A stretch of DNA of 64,000 bases from Alistipes ihumii AP11 (GTDB lineage: Bacteria; Bacteroidota; Bacteroidia; Bacteroidales; Rikenellaceae), in contig NZ_CP102294.1 in NCBI RefSeq assembly GCF_025144665.1, positions 310,001 through 374,000 of the forward strand, read 5' to 3'. A program made the translations under genes and the position numbers. Position 1 is the first letter of the stretch. Each line of letters starts with the position of its first letter. Under the pieces are notes generated by a model that was given only the letters and a program-made list of their open reading frames with translations, was not told the origin of the DNA and ran no database searches. Positions 9,712 through 18,771 of this stretch are shown piece after piece.

Positions 9712-12012
9712 CTATTCGGTCTTGATCGACCTGACCGGATTCTCAGTAGCGGTCCGATAGCTTTGCAGCGTAATGGTCAGCACGGTGACGAGCGCGACGC
9801 TTCCCACCGCAACGGCGAAAATCCACCACTTTACGGGTGTCCGGTACGCGAAGCTTTCGAGCCAGCGGTCGACGACGTACCAGCCGGCCGGAATCGCCAC
9901 GACGGAGCATGCCAGCACGATTCTCATGTAGCGCTTATTGAACATGCGCAGAATTTCTCCGATGGTCGCGCCGTAGACTTTGCGCAGTCCGATCTCCTTG
10001 CGGCGGAACTGCGTCTCGAACAGGATCAGCCCGAAAACGCCGACGATCGAGATGCCGACCGACAGCAGGCTGAACAGCGTGAGCATCGCGGCGAGTCGGT
10101 CCTCCTTCTGATAGAGGGCGCCGATATTTTCGTCGAGGAAGCGTATGTCCGCGTCGGCATCGGGATCGAACGAGCGGACCGTTTCGCGTATGAAGGCCGA
10201 AATTTCGGGGATATCCGTCGTTCGGACTTTGACGAACATGTGTGTCAATTTCATATTTCCGCTGACATAGTAGACAAGAGGACTAACCGCATATTGCAAT
10301 GGCTGATAATGAACGTTTTCCGCTATTCCAATCACTTCGATGTCCGAAATACGGTCGCCTACCGACACGTTTCGTTGCAACTGGGCCGTTCGGTTAAAGA
10401 TGAAATGTCCATTCGGGTGTTTCTTGTCCGAATCGCTGAAATTGCGCCCCTCCCGTATCGGAATGCCCATGAACGACAGAAAATTCGGCGCAACGGGATA
10501 CCAGTCAAAGCGAAAGTTTTCCCCTTTGTAATCTATGGACCAATACGGTCGGGACTCGAGTACCGGTTGGGCCCAAGCGAAAGTGACGTCGAGGATATCG
10601 GGATTGCTCTTCAGCTTTTCTACAAGAGCGTCTTGCCGGTCGAATTGAAACGACAGTCGGGTCGTCAGAATATTGTCCCGTCTGAATCCCATATCGAAAT
10701 TCCTTATGTATCGGTTTTGCTCGCCGATCGAGAGAGAGATTATGATCAGCGCGATCGAAACGACGTACTGAAACGATATCAGCATGATTCGCATGATCTT
10801 TCCTTTGCGTGAAAGGCCGAACGATCCGTTGAGTGCGAAAATCGGAGGGAACGACGTGCTGTAAAAGGCAGGGTACAGGGCTGCGATGATCCCCGCACCG
10901 AGCGAGGCTAGTATGCCATAGAAAATCAGTCGGAGATTCGATAGCGGATCAATCGACGCGTCGACCAGCGAAGCTACCCGGGTCGTCGACAAATATCGGG
11001 CGAGCAGCAGAGCGAGGAATAATGAAACGAGCGATAAAACGACCGACTCGGCGATAGAACGCAGTCGGAGCCTCGCATTGGTTTCGCCGAGAATCTTTTG
11101 GGTATTGATATGACGAATGCGGGACGGGATTCGGGACACGGTGAAATTGACGAAATTGATCATCGCGATCAGTATGATCAATACGGCGATCGTCAACAGG
11201 GAATATACGGTCGCATAGCTTGCCGTCTGTTGGCTGACATAGAGCATGTCGTGCGTGAAGTGAATTTTCGGCAGAGCCGTGAAACGCAATTTCAGCGTTT
11301 CGTCTTGTTCCTGTTCGATCCAAAGCGGATTAACCGCTTTTCGTATCGTTTCCAAATGCTCCGGGTCATCAACCCGGATATAATATTCGTAGGCTCCATA
11401 TCCGTTTTCGATTCCGTGATCTCCTAAAGCTCCGATGATGCTGCAGGGAACGAAACTGGAGTTTTTCGGAAAATCCCGATATATGGCTACGATCTCCTTA
11501 GTCTCATCGTCGATTACCAAACGGCGTCCTATCGGATTTCTATGGCCGTACAGCGCAGTCGCAGCGCTTTGGGACAAAGCGGCCGCTTGCGGTTCTCCGA
11601 TACGCTTCAGGTCGCCTTGGACTGTTTCAAATTCAAAAAGATCGGGCAGCGAAGGCGAGACGAGATAAAAGTCGATACCGAGCGATCCGGTTTTTCCTTC
11701 CTGTTCGTCGTAAACTCGCGTATTGCCATAGCTATATACGATACCTCCCGATTCGATATGGGGAGAGGAGGCAAGCAGTACGTCGCCGCGCATGCGCTTG
11801 AGTCCGGATTCGTACAATCCTTCGAGCGTACCGTCCGTATATTCCGCCCGGAAAATCCGGTCGGCATTTTCGTAATGCGCATCGAAAGTCAGTTCATAGC
11901 TGACTTGAGCAATGATTACGATAAACGAGGTCAGAGCGAGTGTCAGGCCCGCTATGCTGAGCGATACGGCCAACTTGTTCTGCTTGTAGTAGCGCAAGAG
12001 GTTCTCACACAT
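9712..12012 (-). CDS. FtsX/MacB-like ABC permease (second of three)
   Basis: A 766-residue permease with the same double-FtsX layout as its neighbours: N-terminal helix (KLAVSLSIAGLTLALTSFIV), a periplasmic MacB-like domain (ELTFDAHYENADRIFRAEY), helices near residues 275-390, a helix near 415 and a final group after LTLFSLLSVGISIVGVFGLI. The coupling loop FRRKEIGLRKVYGATIGEIL is conserved. It shares long near-identical stretches with the gene at 12016 (YSTSFPP, GSFGLS, LISFQYVVSI), which points to a tandem duplication. Its start codon lies only 3 bases past the stop of the upstream permease, so the two are translated together. Confidence 0.92.
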   Translation of the reverse strand: MCENLLRYYKQNKLAVSLSIAGLTLALTSFIVIIAQVSYELTFDAHYENADRIFRAEYTDGTLEGLYESGLKRMRGDVLLASSPHIESGGIVYSYGNTRVYDEQEGKTGSLGIDFYLVSPSLPDLFEFETVQGDLKRIGEPQAAALSQSAATALYGHRNPIGRRLVIDDETKEIVAIYRDFPKNSSFVPCSIIGALGDHGIENGYGAYEYYIRVDDPEHLETIRKAVNPLWIEQEQDETLKLRFTALPKIHFTHDMLYVSQQTASYATVYSLLTIAVLIILIAMINFVNFTVSRIPSRIRHINTQKILGETNARLRLRSIAESVVLSLVSLFLALLLARYLSTTRVASLVDASIDPLSNLRLIFYGILASLGAGIIAALYPAFYSTSFPPIFALNGSFGLSRKGKIMRIMLISFQYVVSIALIIISLSIGEQNRYIRNFDMGFRRDNILTTRLSFQFDRQDALVEKLKSNPDILDVTFAWAQPVLESRPYWSIDYKGENFRFDWYPVAPNFLSFMGIPIREGRNFSDSDKKHPNGHFIFNRTAQLQRNVSVGDRISDIEVIGIAENVHYQPLQYAVSPLVYYVSGNMKLTHMFVKVRTTDIPEISAFIRETVRSFDPDADADIRFLDENIGALYQKEDRLAAMLTLFSLLSVGISIVGVFGLILFETQFRRKEIGLRKVYGATIGEILRMFNKRYMRIVLACSVVAIPAGWYVVDRWLESFAYRTPVKWWIFAVAVGSVALVTVLTITLQSYRTATENPVRSIKTE

Positions 12013-12015
12013 AAT

Positions 12016-14364
12016 TTATTCCGTTTTAATTGACTTGATGGGATTCTCGGCGGCCGTCCGGTAACTTCGGACGGTGATCGTCGCAACGGTAAGCAGCAGT
12101 ACGATAGCGGCCGTCGACACGAATATCCACGGGCCGATCGTGGTCCGGTACGCGAAGTTGTCGATCCAGTTGCGCGAGACGAAATAGCCGATAGGGGCTC
12201 CGAGGGCGAAACATATCAGTACCAGACGGATATAGGGCATGTTGATCATTCCGAGAATTTCGCCTGTCGTTGCGCCGTAAACCTTGCGCAGTCCGATCTC
12301 CTTGCGCCTGAATTCCGTTTCGAAAAGGATCAGGCCGAAAATTCCGACGAGCGAGATGAATACCGACAACAGACAGAACAGCGTGATTTGCCGGGCGGTG
12401 GCTTTTTCTTTCTGGTAGAGCGAGCCGATGTGTTCGTCCAGAAAACGCACGTCGTCGTTCCATCCTCCGTCGAATTGCCGGATCGTCTCCCGAATATGTC
12501 GGAAAAGCTCGGGATAGTCCGCCGTCCGGGTTTTGACGAACAGATAATTCATGGACTTGAATGCGTACGATTTTCCGCGTACCATGAATGCGAACGGATC
12601 GATCGCGTACTGCAAGGGCATAAAGTTGAAATCGCGGGCGATGCCGACGATTTCGTCGCCCCATATCCGGTCTCCGACGGTTATGCCGTCGCGCAGCTGA
12701 GCCGTTCGGTTGAAAATCAGACTCGCGTTCTCTTTCTGTTCGTCGTTCGCCGTAAAATCGCGCCCTTCGATTATATCGATTCCCATGAATTTCGGAAAAT
12801 TCGGGGCGACCGGATAGCAGTCGAATGAGATGTGCTTGTTTCGGTACTGCATACTCCAATTCATGCGCGAAGGCGCTATCAGCGGACCGTTGGCGAATGT
12901 CACGTCGACGATTCTCGGATCGGTTTTCAGCTTTTGAGCGAGTGTTTCCGCCGAGTTAGCCGCCGGTCGGCCGAGTTCGGCGACCAGTATGTTTTCGCGG
13001 GGGACCCCCATATCGTAAGCCAGCATGAAACGATTCTGTTTCCACACCGACAAGGCTGCTACGATCAGGACGATCGAGACGACGTACTGGAACGAGATCA
13101 GCGTCGTCCGCAGCCTGCGCCCCCGGACCGAAAGGCCGAACGAGCCTTTCAGAATCATCGCGGGCGGGAACGAAGTGCTGTAAGCGGCAGGATACAAGCC
13201 GGCCAGCGTTCCGAGGACAATCGCGACGAGCCCCGTGCCCAGCGCCACGTCCGCATTTTCGGCCAGATTGATCGGCGCATTGACCAAAGAAGCGACGGCG
13301 GTCGTGGAAAGATATTCGGTCAGTATCAGGGCTGACAGATAGGCGACGAAGACCGTCAGAACCGACTCGGCAAGCAATCCCCGACGAAGCGATCCGTTCG
13401 ACTCGCCCAGTACTTTGCGCGTATTGATCTGTCTGATTCGCATCGGTAGCCGGGCCGTAGCGAAGTTGACGAAATTGATGATTGCGATCAGCAGGATCAG
13501 TACGGCGATCGTCAGCAGCGTATAGACCGTAGCCGGGTTGCTCTTGTCTACGAAATCGAAACGGATATCGCGCATGAAGTGCATCTGCGACACGGGTGTG
13601 CATCGGACTCGAAAGGCGCTTTCGTCTTGAGAGCGGGCGCTCAGGGATTCGACGCTTTGCCCGAGATCGGCTGCGATCCGAGCGGGATTGCCGGTGCGCA
13701 CGGCTTTGATGAAATAAATATAGCTGAACTCTCCGTAGTCTTCTATCGACTCGTCGAAAATATTCGTGAACAAGCTGTTGGTTCGGAAACTCGAATTGTC
13801 CGGACAATCCCTGCAAACGGCGATTACTTCTCCGGGATGGGTTTCGTCGCCGTTGACGACTACGGATTTCCCGATGGGATCGGCCGAGCCGAAAATCGAG
13901 CGGGCGGCGCTCTGAGACAGAATGACCGTTCTTTGCGGGTCGTCGAACCGGTCGATGTCGCCCGCAACGATTTCCGTTCCGAGGACGTCGAACATGGAGC
14001 GGGATATTCGGTATAGGGTAAGTCCTGCTCCGTCTTCCTCTCCTTTGGCGAAATCGTGAACGGAAACGCGTCGCGGGATAGCCATGACGCCGCCGGCCTC
14101 TATGTCGGGCGACGAAGCGAGCATCCGTTCGCCGAGCGGCCGGCATAACAGCGGCGAATAAACGCCGAGTTCGGTCGGCACGTCTATTTCGATCCGGAAA
14201 ATCCGGTCGGCATCTCGAAAATGCGTGTCGTAGGTCAGTTCATACCGTACCTGAGCGATCAGAATGATAAAAGAGCTCAGGGCGATTGTCAGACCCAACA
14301 GGTTCAATAAAGTCGAGGCCCGGGAATTGCGAAGTTGCTTGAGAAAAAGAGGAAGAAAGTTCAT
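12016..14364 (-). CDS. FtsX/MacB-like ABC permease (first of three)
   Basis: A 782-residue paralogue of the following permease, starting MNFLPLFLKQLRNSRASTLL at 14364; an in-frame ATG at 14442 adds 26 residues that do not match the paralogue and is rejected. The N-terminal helix, periplasmic domain (ELTYDTHFRDADRIFRIEI), FtsX helices and coupling loop FRRKEIGLRKVYGATTGEIL are all present. About 200 bases separate it from the adaptor stop at 14567. That gap holds an 8-bp inverted repeat (GCAGCGGC 14444-14451 and GCCGCTGC 14473-14480) that could adjust read-through, but no promoter is evident. Confidence 0.92.
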   Translation of the reverse strand: MNFLPLFLKQLRNSRASTLLNLLGLTIALSSFIILIAQVRYELTYDTHFRDADRIFRIEIDVPTELGVYSPLLCRPLGERMLASSPDIEAGGVMAIPRRVSVHDFAKGEEDGAGLTLYRISRSMFDVLGTEIVAGDIDRFDDPQRTVILSQSAARSIFGSADPIGKSVVVNGDETHPGEVIAVCRDCPDNSSFRTNSLFTNIFDESIEDYGEFSYIYFIKAVRTGNPARIAADLGQSVESLSARSQDESAFRVRCTPVSQMHFMRDIRFDFVDKSNPATVYTLLTIAVLILLIAIINFVNFATARLPMRIRQINTRKVLGESNGSLRRGLLAESVLTVFVAYLSALILTEYLSTTAVASLVNAPINLAENADVALGTGLVAIVLGTLAGLYPAAYSTSFPPAMILKGSFGLSVRGRRLRTTLISFQYVVSIVLIVAALSVWKQNRFMLAYDMGVPRENILVAELGRPAANSAETLAQKLKTDPRIVDVTFANGPLIAPSRMNWSMQYRNKHISFDCYPVAPNFPKFMGIDIIEGRDFTANDEQKENASLIFNRTAQLRDGITVGDRIWGDEIVGIARDFNFMPLQYAIDPFAFMVRGKSYAFKSMNYLFVKTRTADYPELFRHIRETIRQFDGGWNDDVRFLDEHIGSLYQKEKATARQITLFCLLSVFISLVGIFGLILFETEFRRKEIGLRKVYGATTGEILGMINMPYIRLVLICFALGAPIGYFVSRNWIDNFAYRTTIGPWIFVSTAAIVLLLTVATITVRSYRTAAENPIKSIKTE

Positions 14365-14566
14365 GTCGTTCGGGGTGCGTTTAATTCGGTCCGCATGCGA
14401 AGAATACGGCGCCGTTGATTCGCGGATAACATGCGGCTGCATCGCAGCGGCGGTCCGGAAGCCGTAGAACCTGCCGCTGCAACGGGAGCCGGTATGTCGG
14501 AATGAATTTTCATATTTCGAATACGCATGGAGATTTCGGATGCTGCGCGGGACGCTCGTTCCTTTC

Positions 14567-15817
14567 CTATTTCAGTACGAGAATGTCGTTATCCCCGTAG
14601 GTTTCGTAGCTCGAAACGATGACTTTCTCGCCCGGATCGAGTCCTTCGATTACCTCGTAGGACTGCGGGTTCTGGCGACCGATCCTGATCGGCCGCTTGA
14701 AAGCCCGGTCGCCTTCCGGCGAGAGCACGTAGATCCAGTTGCCTCCCGTTTTCTGGTAGAACGTCCCGCGCGGAATCATCACCGCTTCGGTCGGCTCGCC
14801 CAGCTCGATATTGATATAGTAGCTTTTGCCCGTGCGGATGTTTTCGGGCCGATCGCCCACGAAATGGAGGTCGGTCTTGAACTGGCCGTTCTGCACTTCG
14901 GGATAGACTTTCTTGACGAGCAGGGAATATTTCGTGCCGCCGGTTTCCTCGTAGCTTGCGCTGAGTCCCGTCTGTACCTTGTCGATGTAATGCTCGTCGA
15001 CCTGAGCCTGCAGCTTGAAATCGGTCAGGTCGTTGATTTGGGCGATCTTCGTGCCGGCCGAGATCCACTGTCCGAGCTCTGCGTCGAGCCGGCCTACCTG
15101 GCCGTCGATCGGAGACTTGACGCTCAGATTTTCCAGTTGCTGGCGTACGAGCACCATATTTTCGCGCATGTTGTCGAGACTGTTTTCCAGCTGCTCGATC
15201 TGCACTTCTCTCTGAAGCGAATCCTGCCTCTGTCTGTTGATAAGGATCTCGAGCCTCAGTTCGGCGAGCGAGTAAGCCTCTTTGGCTTGTAGGTATTCCT
15301 CTTTGGAGATCAGTCGTTCCTCGAAAAGTTTTTCGTATTGCTCGAATTTGCGCTTGTCCTGTCTGAATTTCACCTCTGCATCCAGTCGCTGCTGTTGCAG
15401 GTCGAGCTTGTCCTGCTCGAGCTTCAGTTTGGTATCGCGCAGAATATTTTCCTTTTCGGCCAGCTCGGCCTCCGAGCGGAGAATGGACACGCGGAGCGAA
15501 AGGTTGCTCAGTGTGACGATCACGTCTCCCTTCCGGACGACGGCTCCTTCCTCCACGTTGCGCATCTCGACGACTCCGCCTTCGGTCGTGCTGAGGTGAA
15601 TCGTCGTCATCGGCTGTACTTGCGCGTTGATGCGAATATAGTCCTTGAACGGGCCTTTCTCGGCCTTCCCGATCGTGACCGAGCGACTGTCCACCTTCAG
15701 CGTGGACGAGTGGTCGCTGGCAATCAGCCAGACGACGAATGCCAGCAACAGGGCTCCCAATACGTACGGAATATGCTTCTTTTTGAATCCTTTTTTCTTT
15801 TCGATAGCGATGTCCAT
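14567..15817 (-). CDS. HlyD/MacA-type periplasmic adaptor
   Basis: A 416-residue membrane fusion protein. A cytosolic basic start (EKKKGFKKKH) is followed by one helix (IPYVLGALLLAFVVWLIA), a split lipoyl domain (GGVVEMRNVEEGAVVRKGDVIVTLSN ... VKSPIDGQVGRLDAELGQWI) and between them a long coiled coil (about residues 110-215, rich in Glu, Gln and Leu) that contacts a TolC channel. A beta-barrel and membrane-proximal domain end in PGEKVIVSSYETYGDND. It sits second in the operon, 37 bases after the TolC-like gene, and completes a MacAB-TolC-like tripartite machine. Confidence 0.93.
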   Translation of the reverse strand: MDIAIEKKKGFKKKHIPYVLGALLLAFVVWLIASDHSSTLKVDSRSVTIGKAEKGPFKDYIRINAQVQPMTTIHLSTTEGGVVEMRNVEEGAVVRKGDVIVTLSNLSLRVSILRSEAELAEKENILRDTKLKLEQDKLDLQQQRLDAEVKFRQDKRKFEQYEKLFEERLISKEEYLQAKEAYSLAELRLEILINRQRQDSLQREVQIEQLENSLDNMRENMVLVRQQLENLSVKSPIDGQVGRLDAELGQWISAGTKIAQINDLTDFKLQAQVDEHYIDKVQTGLSASYEETGGTKYSLLVKKVYPEVQNGQFKTDLHFVGDRPENIRTGKSYYINIELGEPTEAVMIPRGTFYQKTGGNWIYVLSPEGDRAFKRPIRIGRQNPQSYEVIEGLDPGEKVIVSSYETYGDNDILVLK

Positions 15818-15854
15818 GATATGCGTTTTATTTCGTTATGTTAGGTTCGGTTTG

Positions 15855-17201
15855 CTATTGCAATTGCTCGATCAGGGGAATTCCCTTGTAATATTTTACC
15901 AGACGGCACTGGATGATGTAGTCGAGTTTCGTTTTCAGTTGGTCGGCCTTGGCCGACAGCAGCAGGTTGGCGCTCGTCTGCAAATCGAGCGGACTGACCA
16001 GCCCTTCTTCGTACTTGCGACGCATGACGTCGTATGCCAGTTGGTTCGCCTCGACGCGTTTTTTCATCTGCTCGTACTGCTTGGCATAGCCTTGGCAGTC
16101 GTCGACGGCCTTGCGGATGTCGCTTTGCAACTGTTGCAGGGTCTGGTTTCTGTTCTGTTCCTGAATCAGCATGTTGTTGCGTGAGCGGTTGACGTTCGTG
16201 CGGCGCGAAAGCGAGTTGAAAATCGGAATGCTGAGCGAGGCCTGGATATATTCCCCCCGGTTATCGCGGAACTGATTTTTGAACGAGGGCGACTGATCGG
16301 TATGATCCATGTCCGCGATGAAATAGTTGGTCTGGTATCCGCCCGATATGGATAAGGAAGGATAGTAATTGCCTTTGGCGATCGAATATCTCAATCGGCT
16401 TTGCCGAAGGTTGAAGTCGGCGATCTTGGCCGTGGGATTTTGCCTCCGGGCGTCGAAATAGATACTTTCCGCCGTTTCGGACATTTCTTGAGCAAGCAGA
16501 TCGACCTGCGTGTCGATCCGAAGCGTGTCGTTCAAAGGGTAGTTCATTTTCGTTTTCAACAGGGTCAGGTAATTGGTCAGATTATTCTGGCCACTGGTCA
16601 GTGCGGCGTCGTTGGTCGCCACCTCGGCCTCCACCTGCACCACGTCCGCCCGGCTCTTCAGTCCCAAAGCCTCCTGTTCCACGGTCTGGCGCAGTTTCAG
16701 GCGACTTTCCTCCAATTGCTCCTCGGACATGCGGACGACGCCTTCGTAGTAGACCACCAGAAAATAGTTCTCCATGACGCTGAGCGATATGTCGTCGGAA
16801 GCCTTTTGCAGCTCGTCCTCTCCCTGCCGGCGGGCGACCTTGGTCAATCGAAGATTGTTGATCGCGGTGAATCCGCCGAATACTCCGATCGAAGCGCCGA
16901 CTCCGTACGAGTTGTTGAAATTGACATTCGAGGCATAGGTATTGGTCGCAGGGTCCAGCGAACGGCCGAAATTCGACGAAACGTCTACGCTGCCGCTGAC
17001 CGACGGCATCATTTGAGCCACGGCCGAGATGTAGTCTTGGCGGTAGTTGGCGTTAGTATATTGCTGCTTTTTGACTTCGTGACTATTTTCGATCGCGTAG
17101 CGCATACATTCTTCCAGCGTCCAGACTTTCTCTGCGGATTGAGCCTGTAGTCCGCCGATAAGTAAAACAGACCATACGATGACGAGGACGGTTTTTCTCA
17201 T
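15855..17201 (-). CDS. TolC-family outer-membrane efflux channel
   Basis: A 448-residue outer-membrane factor with a signal peptide (MRKTVLVIVWSVLLIGGLQAQ) and the family's opening WTLEECMRYAIENSHEV. Two OEP repeats follow, each with long amphipathic helices rich in Gln, Asn and Ala, as expected for the periplasmic tunnel. It is the first gene of the six-gene minus-strand efflux operon. Its start lies about 28 bases after the predicted start site of a sigma-54 promoter, so expression probably depends on RpoN and on the divergent activator at 17408. Confidence 0.94.
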   Translation of the reverse strand: MRKTVLVIVWSVLLIGGLQAQSAEKVWTLEECMRYAIENSHEVKKQQYTNANYRQDYISAVAQMMPSVSGSVDVSSNFGRSLDPATNTYASNVNFNNSYGVGASIGVFGGFTAINNLRLTKVARRQGEDELQKASDDISLSVMENYFLVVYYEGVVRMSEEQLEESRLKLRQTVEQEALGLKSRADVVQVEAEVATNDAALTSGQNNLTNYLTLLKTKMNYPLNDTLRIDTQVDLLAQEMSETAESIYFDARRQNPTAKIADFNLRQSRLRYSIAKGNYYPSLSISGGYQTNYFIADMDHTDQSPSFKNQFRDNRGEYIQASLSIPIFNSLSRRTNVNRSRNNMLIQEQNRNQTLQQLQSDIRKAVDDCQGYAKQYEQMKKRVEANQLAYDVMRRKYEEGLVSPLDLQTSANLLLSAKADQLKTKLDYIIQCRLVKYYKGIPLIEQLQ

Positions 17202-17239
17202 ACCGATATTTGTTTTTTTAATTTATGATTCGATATCGG

Positions 17240-17255
17240 TGCCAATATCGTGCCT
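17240..17255 (-). promoter_or_regulatory. Sigma-54 (RpoN) promoter of the efflux operon
   Basis: Read on the minus strand the sequence is AGGCACGATATTGGCA. Against the sigma-54 consensus TGGCACG-N4-TTGCW it matches GGCACG fully and GC at -12, with exactly 10 bases between the invariant GG (17254-17253) and GC (17242-17241). The predicted start site is near 17229, giving a leader of about 28 bases before the TolC-like gene. The divergent gene encodes a sigma-54 activator, which supports the call. Confidence 0.8.
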
Positions 17256-17310
17256 GTGTGCGTATCTTATTGTTTGTTAGGACTATATGCTGATTTTGCA
17301 AATTCTTTGT

Positions 17311-17348
17311 TGTCAATTTTTTAGACAGGCGTGTCCTGTTTTTTGACA
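17311..17348. promoter_or_regulatory. Two tandem activator-binding sites (TGTC-N9-GACA)
   Basis: Two 17-bp dyads of the form TGTC-N9-GACA lie at 17311-17327 and 17332-17348. Their starts are 21 bp apart, two helical turns. Their centres are about 90 and 111 bases upstream of the predicted sigma-54 start site, the usual range for enhancer sites of NtrC-type activators. The second also sits about 60 bases before the activator's own start codon, so autoregulation is possible. Binding is inferred from symmetry and position only. Confidence 0.65.
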
Positions 17349-17407
17349 GGGGAAGCCGTATTCCGGTAATAATGCTTACCTTTACGAGAGTTGAAAACGG
17401 AACGCAT

Positions 17408-18763
17408 ATGGGCAGGCAGGGAACCATTCTGGTAGTCGACGACAATAAAAGCATTCTGAAAGCTCTCGAGCTATTGCTGGAAAAATATTTCGCCCGAACG
17501 GTCATGATTTCCTCTCCGAACCGGATTCCGACGATTCTGCGCGAAGAGAGGATCGATCTGGTGCTGCTCGACATGAATTTCTCGGCAGGAATCAACAACG
17601 GAAACGAAGGTCTGTTCTGGCTGTCCCGGATCAAGAAAACCAATCCGTCGCTTCCGGTCGTGCTGTTTACCGCCTATGCCGACATCGATCTGGCCGTCAA
17701 TGCCATCAAGGACGGGGCCGCCGATTTTATCGTCAAGCCGTGGAACAACGACAAGCTGATTTCCACTTTGCTGTCGGTCTACAATCTGGGCCAGTCGAAA
17801 CGGAAAGTCAAGTATCTGACGGAAGTCAGTCAAGGGCTTTCGTCTTCCGAGGCGATGTTCTGGGGCGAGTCGGAAGCAATGCGCCGTATCCGCAGGCTGG
17901 TCGAGAAAGTAGCGGAGACCGATGCCAATGTGTTGATTACCGGCGAGAACGGGACCGGAAAAGAAGTGATGGCCCGGGAAATACACCGTCGCTCGCTGCG
18001 CAGGGACGAGCTGATGGTGGCCGTCGATATGGGAGCGTTGCCCGAGTCGCTGTTCGAAAGCGAGCTGTTCGGACACTGCAAGGGCGCTTTTACGGACGCT
18101 CATACCGACCGGATCGGAAAGTTCGAGATCGCTCAGGGCGGGACGCTTTTCCTCGACGAGATAGGCAACCTGTCTTATCATTTGCAAGCCAAATTGCTAT
18201 CGGCCATTCAGAGCCGTACGATCGTGAGAGTGGGCAGCAACCGGCCCGTCGAGACCGATGTGCGACTGATCTGCGCCACGAACCAGAATTTGCAGGCGAT
18301 GGTCGCTCAGGAGCGATTCCGCCGGGATTTGCTTTACCGTATCAACACGATTCATATCGAGATTCCGCCTCTGCGGCAGAGGCGCGAGGACATCGTTCCG
18401 CTCACCCGCCTGTTTCTGGAAAAATACGCGGCCAAATACGGCAAGCAGGGAATAAGGATCGATGGGGAAGCCTGCCGGAAACTGCAAGAATACGACTGGT
18501 ACGGCAATATCCGGGAATTGCAGCATACCGTCGAGAAAGCCGTCATCATCTGCGACTCGATGACCATCGGTCAGGAGAGCCTGCTGATGACGCCTCAGCA
18601 GGAAGAGCCGAATGCCGGCGGCGTTTCCACGTTGGAGGAAATGGAGCGAAACATGATTCGCCAAGCCATCCGGCTCCACGAAAGCAATATGTCCGCAGTG
18701 GCCGCCCAGTTGGGAATTACACGGCAGACGCTTTATAACAAGATCAAGAAATACGGGTTGTAG
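17408..18763 (+). CDS. NtrC-family sigma-54-dependent response regulator
   Basis: A 451-residue activator in three parts. The receiver domain has acidic pocket DD at 11-12, phospho-acceptor Asp55 and Lys110. The AAA+ domain has Walker A GENGTGKE at 179-186, Walker B GGTLFLDEIGN at 244-254 and arginine fingers in FRRDLLYRI. A Fis-type helix-turn-helix follows at the C-terminus (AVAAQLGITRQTLYNKIKKY). The sigma-54 contact loop reads GAFTDA rather than GAFTGA (226-231); the key Thr is kept. The start at 17408 is preferred because MGRQGTILVVDDN is the natural receiver opening. It is divergent from the efflux operon and 8 bases ahead of its kinase gene, so it most likely drives the sigma-54 promoter at 17240-17255. 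Confidence 0.95.
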   Translation: MGRQGTILVVDDNKSILKALELLLEKYFARTVMISSPNRIPTILREERIDLVLLDMNFSAGINNGNEGLFWLSRIKKTNPSLPVVLFTAYADIDLAVNAIKDGAADFIVKPWNNDKLISTLLSVYNLGQSKRKVKYLTEVSQGLSSSEAMFWGESEAMRRIRRLVEKVAETDANVLITGENGTGKEVMAREIHRRSLRRDELMVAVDMGALPESLFESELFGHCKGAFTDAHTDRIGKFEIAQGGTLFLDEIGNLSYHLQAKLLSAIQSRTIVRVGSNRPVETDVRLICATNQNLQAMVAQERFRRDLLYRINTIHIEIPPLRQRREDIVPLTRLFLEKYAAKYGKQGIRIDGEACRKLQEYDWYGNIRELQHTVEKAVIICDSMTIGQESLLMTPQQEEPNAGGVSTLEEMERNMIRQAIRLHESNMSAVAAQLGITRQTLYNKIKKYGL

Positions 18764-18771
18764 CATTTGTT

